Source: Halalkalicoccus sp. CGA53 (GTDB lineage: Archaea; Halobacteriota; Halobacteria; Halobacteriales; Halalkalicoccaceae). Taken from it: a stretch of DNA of 64,000 nt. Where the stretch lies: assembly GCF_036429475.1 (NCBI RefSeq), contig NZ_CP144125.1:1302001-1366000 (forward strand), read 5' to 3'. The stretch's first letter is position 1, and every line of letters begins with the position of its first letter. Positions 59,929-64,000 of the stretch are shown here, piece after piece. The notes below the pieces were generated by a model. The model did no database searches. It saw only the letters and a program-made list of their open reading frames with translations, and was not told the origin of the DNA. Both the position numbers and the translations under genes were made by a program.

Positions 59929-61149
59929 ATGACCGGACAGGAGAGAGGACGGACCCGGCGGGGGTTCCTCCGGACGACCGGGGCGGGGGCGGCGGGGCTC
60001 GCGTGGGCGGCCCACGCGCCGCGGGCATCGGCGACCGGGGAGGCGGCGGGCCTGCTGGTCCTCGTCTACGACGACAGCCCGGCCGAGGACTACACGAAGA
60101 CGTTTCGGGTCCACCGGGAGTACGACGTCCCGGGCTGTATCGCTGCCTGCCCGGGGTTGATGGAGGACGGTTCGGGCGAGTGGCTCTCGCCGGGACAGCT
60201 CCGGGAGATCCACGCGGAGGGCTGGGAGGTGATGAGCCACACGAACCACCACCGGCTGCTCGGTGAGGTACCGCTCGAGGGGAGCGTCGAGGCCGGCGAG
60301 ACGCGGATCCCGGTCAGGAGCGACCTCCAGGGACGCTTTTCGGGCGACCCGCTCGTCTTCATCGACGGCGACAGCCGGGTCGAGGCGACCGCCGCGGGCC
60401 GCGAGCGCGAGGACGACGACGAGCGGTTTCTCCTCGTAGAGGAGGGCCTCCCCGAGTCGCTCTCCTCGGAGGCGGTCGTCCGCTACACCGACGCGTTCAC
60501 CGAGGAGGTGCTCGCCGGGTCACAGTCGACGCTAGAGGGCTGGCTGGAGGACCAGGGCGGGCGGGTCGACGGCTACGTCCACACCTACGACTGGGTTGAG
60601 GGCGTCAGGAACGTCGTCCCGTCGGTCTACGACGCCACGCCGAACGGCCGGCCCGGTCGCGGGCCGTTCAACCCCGATCTCGACCCGGACCCGCTCTCGC
60701 TGACCCGGGGATACGTGGAGACCGACTCGATGGACGACGATCGGGTGCTCGCGGTGCTCGATACGATCGCGACCGATCCGGACTTCGGCGTCCTCGCCGG
60801 TCACTCGAACCACGAGACGCTCCCCGAAGAGCGCATCCGCTTCGTCATCGAGGAGGCGCTCGAACGCGACATCGAGATCGTCACCCTCCAGGAGGCGCTG
60901 CACCGCCTCGGCGTGCTCGAAGCGCGCGACGAACGCATCAGGGCGGGGATCGACGTCGAGTTCGGCGCGGAGGAGGCCACGCCGACGCCCACACCGGCGG
61001 GCGAGGAATCGGACGCCGAGGACGACGCTCCCGCGTCGGACGACGGGACGCCCGACGGGGGCGGCGAGGACGTGACGGGCGAGGAGGGGGGGACACGGAG
61101 CCTCTGGGAGCGGCTCGTCGAGTTCCTCCGTTCGCTGTTCGGGCTCTGA
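59929..61149 (+). CDS. Secreted polysaccharide deacetylase (NodB-like), TAT-exported
   Basis: A 406-residue protein. TAT signal TRRGFLRTTGAGAAGLAWAA. The NodB domain has metal-site VLVYDDSPAEDY (Asp pair) and the HxxxH motif in EVMSHTNHHRLLG. A C-terminal segment LAGHSNHETLPEERIRFVIE and the LGVLEARDERIRAGID helix complete it. After about residue 350 come Glu/Asp/Thr/Pro-rich linkers and the hydrophobic amphipathic tail LWERLVEFLRSLFGL, perhaps for surface association. It would deacetylate or modify an extracellular polysaccharide. ATG 59929 is chosen for the signal peptide. Confidence 0.85.
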   Translation: MTGQERGRTRRGFLRTTGAGAAGLAWAAHAPRASATGEAAGLLVLVYDDSPAEDYTKTFRVHREYDVPGCIAACPGLMEDGSGEWLSPGQLREIHAEGWEVMSHTNHHRLLGEVPLEGSVEAGETRIPVRSDLQGRFSGDPLVFIDGDSRVEATAAGREREDDDERFLLVEEGLPESLSSEAVVRYTDAFTEEVLAGSQSTLEGWLEDQGGRVDGYVHTYDWVEGVRNVVPSVYDATPNGRPGRGPFNPDLDPDPLSLTRGYVETDSMDDDRVLAVLDTIATDPDFGVLAGHSNHETLPEERIRFVIEEALERDIEIVTLQEALHRLGVLEARDERIRAGIDVEFGAEEATPTPTPAGEESDAEDDAPASDDGTPDGGGEDVTGEEGGTRSLWERLVEFLRSLFGL

Positions 61150-61199
61150 TCCCCGATCCGTGACGTGGCGCTTTTCCCCTCCGGTCGAGTAGGTACGGT

Positions 61200-61433
61200 A
61201 TGAACTCGCCCGGGCTGCTCACGCTGATACAACTCGCCTCGGGGCTGGTCTTCGCCATCCCGCTGGCGATCATCGGCGTCGAGTTCCTCGGCGGGGGTCA
61301 GCCGCTTCTGGGTCTCGGCTTCCTCTCGCTCGCGGCGGTGATGCTCGTCCTCCCGGAGTACCTCACGCGCAAGGTCGGCGGCCCGCGCGACTGGATTAGG
61401 CGTCGGCTCCCGGGTCGCTCCCGGGAGGAGTAG
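61200..61433 (+). CDS. Small two-helix membrane protein (DUF7533-like)
   Basis: A 77-residue protein: LTLIQLASGLVFAIPLAIIG and LLGLGFLSLAAVMLVLPEYL, then a basic tail GGPRDWIRRRLPGRSREE. I recall the family as DUF7533. It lies 50 bp after the deacetylase gene and 54 bp before the second regulator, same direction. Confidence 0.78.
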   Translation: MNSPGLLTLIQLASGLVFAIPLAIIGVEFLGGGQPLLGLGFLSLAAVMLVLPEYLTRKVGGPRDWIRRRLPGRSREE

Positions 61434-61487
61434 AGAGGCGACGGAGCCACCGGAACACGTATCGACTCTTCCGTGCGTACTGTTACC

Positions 61488-62315
61488 ATGGATTCGGTGA
61501 TCGACGATATCGAGTTCATCGCCAGCTCGAGACACCGCGTCGGCGTGCTCGACGCGCTCGCGGAACGGGGTTGTGACCGGGACGGCCTGCGTGCGACGAC
61601 GGGGGCGTCCTCGCCCACCATGGGACGCGTTCTGGGCAGTTTCGAGGATCGGCGCTGGATCGAACGGATCGGTCCGAGGTACGAGCTGACGCCGCTGGGG
61701 GCGTTCGTCGCCGAGCGCTTTTCTGAGCTGCGCGAGGCGATGGAGACCGAGCGGAAACTGCGCGACGTCTGGCGGTGGCTCCCCCGCGAGATGGAAGGCT
61801 TTTCGGTGGAGCTGTTCGCGGACGCCGTCGTCGCCTACCCGGGACCGGGCTACCCGTACGAGCCCGTCGAACGGGTGATCCAGCTCGTCGAGGAGAGCGA
61901 CTCGATGTGTGGGCTGGGGACGACGGTGTTCAAGTCGATCGCCAACGAGGCGGTCTGTCTGGCGGTGCTCGACGGGATGGCGTTCGAGTACGTCTACCCC
62001 CCGGACGTGCTGGCGGCGACCGTCGCCTGGAACCCCGAGATGGTCGAGCGGGCGACCTCCCGGGACCACTGCACCGTCCTGGTCCACGACGACCTGCCCG
62101 ACAGGGAGCGCTGTGGCATCGGCATCTTCGACCACCGGGTGGGAATCTGCTGTCACGACGCGGACTCCAGAGCGCTCCTGGCGTGGATCGACACCGACGC
62201 ACCCGAGGCCCGGGAGTGGGCGCTCTCGGTCTTCGAACGCTATCGCGACGAGGCACGACCGGCCGACGAGGCCGCCACGGCGACGCCGATCCCCGAGGGG
62301 TTCACCGTCCCGTGA
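61488..62315 (+). CDS. Winged-helix regulator with FilR1-like C-terminal domain (copy 2)
   Basis: A 275-residue paralogue of 57117-57926: HTH SSRHRVGVLDALAERGCDRD with SSPTMGRVLGSFEDRRWIE, central METERKLRDVWRWLPREMEG, and a C-terminal domain with FDHRVGICCHDADSRALLAW in the position of the first copy's FDDRVAISGYGPEGVTV. Cysteines in the C-terminal domain (ICCHDAD and ERCGIGIF) are not in the first copy and could be sensors (inference). The next operator and the DUF4242 gene start about 105-180 bp after its stop, suggesting a controlled target. Confidence 0.85.
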   Translation: MDSVIDDIEFIASSRHRVGVLDALAERGCDRDGLRATTGASSPTMGRVLGSFEDRRWIERIGPRYELTPLGAFVAERFSELREAMETERKLRDVWRWLPREMEGFSVELFADAVVAYPGPGYPYEPVERVIQLVEESDSMCGLGTTVFKSIANEAVCLAVLDGMAFEYVYPPDVLAATVAWNPEMVERATSRDHCTVLVHDDLPDRERCGIGIFDHRVGICCHDADSRALLAWIDTDAPEAREWALSVFERYRDEARPADEAATATPIPEGFTVP

Positions 62316-62418
62316 CGATCGGTAGTAGCCGGTGTGTCGCTTTCGGCAGGATAGCCGCCCCACGACGCGATCTCTGCGACCGACCGAACTCCCGATTCGT
62401 TCCCGGCGAACCGTCGCT

Positions 62419-62440
62419 TTCACTCCGTGAAATATTTCAC
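62419..62440 (+). promoter_or_regulatory. Operator TTCAC-TCC-GTGAA overlapping GTGAAATATTTCAC
   Basis: TTCACTCCGTGAA (62419-62431) shares its right arm with the perfect 14 bp palindrome GTGAAATATTTCAC (62427-62440), which covers the TATA-like AAATATTT. Three TTCAC/GTGAA half-sites thus lie in 22 bp, against the promoter of the DUF4242 gene (ATG 62496). The layout repeats that at 56888-56905. Confidence 0.55.
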
Positions 62441-62495
62441 TAGGAATTTACAGTACCCCGGCGGTCGTAGCTCCCTGTGCGAAGAGGTGACAAAC

Positions 62496-62801
62496 ATGAC
62501 CGAAACCGAACTGGAGGACTACCTGATCCTCCGCAACCTGGACGAACCACTTCCCAGACACGAGTTCGAATCCGCTGCCGAACACGCCGTCGGGGTCGTA
62601 CAGCAACTCGCCGACGAGGGTGTCGGTATCCGGTGGCTGAAGTCGGACGTGCGAACTCGAACCGACGGATCGGTCACGGGGACGTTCTGTCACTACCAGG
62701 CGGAGAGCGAAAAGGCGCTGTACGAACACGCAGAGCGTGTGGGGCTTCCGGTGACCCGGATCGACCTCCGCGGCGAGACGATCGAAAACGGGGCCGGGTG
62801 A
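62496..62801 (+). CDS. DUF4242 family protein
   Basis: A 101-residue ferredoxin-like-fold protein: MTETELEDYLILRNLDEPLP, then VGIRWLKSDVRTRTDGSVTG and LYEHAERVGLPVTRIDLRGE, the family pattern (a Streptomyces member binds nickel). The metal-binding residues are not certain. The stop overlaps the next gene's GTG (GTGA). It is controlled by the operator at 62419-62440. Confidence 0.8.
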   Translation: MTETELEDYLILRNLDEPLPRHEFESAAEHAVGVVQQLADEGVGIRWLKSDVRTRTDGSVTGTFCHYQAESEKALYEHAERVGLPVTRIDLRGETIENGAG

Positions 62802-63097
62802 TCCGAGTGCGCTACGTCGTCACGATGACACACAGCACGGAGAACTGCTGGGCACGGGAGGAGAACGAGGGGAAAGCCACGGAGTGGATCGGTGGAATGG
62901 AGGAGACGGCGGCCGACGCCGACGTCGAGGTACACGGGGCGTACGTCTGCCCGAACGAGCACACGTTCTACTTCGTGCTGGAAGCCGACTCCTTCGAAGG
63001 AGTCACCGCGTTCCTCGGACCACCCCTGCTCACCGACCACGACGCCCACGTCGCACCCGTCGTCTCGTTCGCGGAGGCCGAGCGTGCCGTGCGGTGA
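62798..63097 (+). CDS. Small alpha/beta-barrel-like protein (DUF3303-like)
   Basis: A 99-residue protein starting at GTG 62798 (ATG 62825 possible). Features are YVVTMTHSTENCWAREENEG, VEVHGAYVCPNEHTFYFVLE and TDHDAHVAPVVSFAEAERAV, which resemble the DUF3303 group and other dimeric alpha/beta-barrel proteins. The role is unknown. The GTGA overlap couples it to the DUF4242 gene; together they form the likely regulated unit of the operator. Confidence 0.72.
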   Translation: MIRVRYVVTMTHSTENCWAREENEGKATEWIGGMEETAADADVEVHGAYVCPNEHTFYFVLEADSFEGVTAFLGPPLLTDHDAHVAPVVSFAEAERAVR

Positions 63098-63265
63098 GGG
63101 ACACGAACGGGGAGGACACACGCGGCGAGGGACCGCCGCACGACGAACGATCTGTCGCACTCACGGACGATCGCCGACCGAGCAGTACCGACTCGACTCT
63201 CGGCCTCTCACCGGGCGTGTATATCTCCGTCCGGGTCGGAGGGCTCTCCGAGGAGTGAAACCGAG

Positions 63266-64000
63266 ATGACCGACGACGGAGGAGTAGCCGACTACACCGA
63301 GGTGACCGACCGGCAGCGAGAGACTTGGTCGACCGGCGACTTCAACGAGGTCGCCAGACAGAACATCGTCATGGCCGAGGCGCTCTGCGAGGCGGTCGAC
63401 CCGCGCCCGGGCCAGCGCGTGCTGGACGTGGCCTGTGGCAGCGGAACGGCAGCGCTCGTCGCGGCGCGGCGGTACTGCGAGGTGACGGGCGTCGACTACG
63501 TCCCCGGACTGATCGAGCGCGCACGGGCCCGGGCGGCCGCCGCGGGCCTCGACGCGGAGTTCCACGTCGGGGACGCCCAGGAGCTACCGTTTCCCGACGA
63601 CAGCTTCGACGCGGTGCTCTCGGTCTACGGCGTGCAGTTCGCGCCGGACCAGGAGCGGGCGGCGAGCGAACTGCTCCGAGTCTGTCGTCCGGGCGGGACG
63701 ATCGGGCTCGCCGGTCCGATCCCCGAGGGCTGGAGCGGGGACTTCTTCGCCGCCCACGCCGAGTACGTCCCGCCGCCACCCGGCGTCGAACCGCCCCACC
63801 GGTGGGGAACGGACGACGGACTCGGCGAACTGCTCGGTGCGGGCGTTCGTTCGATCGAGAACGACCGACGGACGGCGCTGCAGTACTACCGGTCGGTCGA
63901 CCACGCCGTGGAGGTGTTCGGCACGTACTTCGGACCGACGGTCAGGGCGCTCGAGGCGATCGACGCGGAGGCAGGCGAGCGCCTCCGCGCGGATCTCGCG
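63266..64000 (+). CDS. Class I SAM-dependent methyltransferase (partial)
   Basis: A frame open to the right edge; 245 codons are visible from ATG 63266. Motif I is RVLDVACGSGTAALVAARRY, motif II VTGVDYVPGLIERARARA, and motif IV-like PFPDDSFDAVLSVYGVQFAP, the UbiE/COQ5-like methyltransferase fold. The GGAG about 13 nt upstream of the ATG is a possible ribosome-binding site. Substrate unknown; the C-terminal end lies outside the window. Confidence 0.85.
   Translation, partial: MTDDGGVADYTEVTDRQRETWSTGDFNEVARQNIVMAEALCEAVDPRPGQRVLDVACGSGTAALVAARRYCEVTGVDYVPGLIERARARAAAAGLDAEFHVGDAQELPFPDDSFDAVLSVYGVQFAPDQERAASELLRVCRPGGTIGLAGPIPEGWSGDFFAAHAEYVPPPPGVEPPHRWGTDDGLGELLGAGVRSIENDRRTALQYYRSVDHAVEVFGTYFGPTVRALEAIDAEAGERLRADLA

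Noticed and set aside
1-64000. Long open frames on the strand opposite real genes (for example across uvrA, korA, the M14 peptidase, the copper amine oxidase)
   Set aside because: They are products of GC-rich codons with strong third-position bias. Their translations are Arg/Val/Asp-rich without family motifs and lie antisense to well-supported genes.
1-64000. CRISPR arrays, insertion sequences, prophage or integrase genes
   Set aside because: No evenly spaced direct repeats, transposase or recombinase motifs, or terminal inverted repeats were seen on reading both strands. No Cas or known defence protein is present.

Overview
The window is chromosomal DNA from a halophilic archaeon (class Halobacteria). 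The evidence is high G+C, very acidic proteins, many twin-arginine (TAT) signal peptides, TATA boxes about 25 bp upstream of start codons (leaderless transcripts), archaeal markers (ribosomal protein L15e, RIO2 kinase, UbaA, FAU-1, two-subunit 2-oxoacid:ferredoxin oxidoreductase, geranylgeranyl reductases), and many small families known only from haloarchaea. The genus cannot be fixed from sequence reading alone. I found no rRNA, tRNA, insertion sequence, prophage or CRISPR array; this is mostly core genome with a few secreted or foreign-looking genes.

Layout. 0-8 kb is a sugar-acid block: glucose dehydrogenase translationally coupled to the sugar regulator GfcR, a KDPG-aldolase-family protein and gluconate dehydratase, i.e. 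most of the haloarchaeal semi-phosphorylative Entner-Doudoroff route. 7.7-12.2 kb has secreted (TAT) proteins: a trypsin-like protein and a large M14 carboxypeptidase behind an AT-rich promoter island. 12-20 kb has a DUF3179 lipoprotein with a membrane partner, a MOSC protein, an AAC(3)-family acetyltransferase, a frameshifted pseudogene, and a 2Fe-2S ferredoxin divergent from a geranylgeranyl reductase. 20-27 kb has an MgtE transporter, a flavin reductase, KorA/KorB and a second geranylgeranyl reductase: a ferredoxin and lipid-saturation neighbourhood. 27-38 kb holds housekeeping genes (endonuclease III, lipoate ligase, UbaA, L15e, RIO2), a TrmB regulator, a compositionally odd four-repeat secreted protein, and a creatininase-MOSC-VOC operon. 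38-50 kb has a NikR-type regulator, a decayed membrane gene, a copper amine oxidase, a GYD protein, UvrA, an MFS transporter, a BNR-propeller/VOC pair, a TAT lipoprotein and a third reductase of the geranylgeranyl type. 50-64 kb has a YgfZ-like protein, FAU-1, a PrsW-type protease, two paralogous winged-helix regulators, OsmC, riboflavin synthase, a polysaccharide deacetylase, DUF4242 and DUF3303-like proteins, and a partial methyltransferase.

The signals most worth following are these. (1) The same inverted repeat, TTCAC-N3-GTGAA set directly against a TATA box, occurs at two promoters 5.5 kb apart, next to two paralogous winged-helix regulators and a DUF4242/DUF3303-like pair, so it may be a small self-contained regulon. 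(2) The leader of rpl15e has mutually exclusive hairpins. (3) A secreted protein is built of four Cys-bracketed repeats in atypical DNA. (4) One pseudogene's frameshift can be placed on a six-base homopolymer by comparison with an intact paralogue 33 kb away. No clear defence or mobile system is visible.
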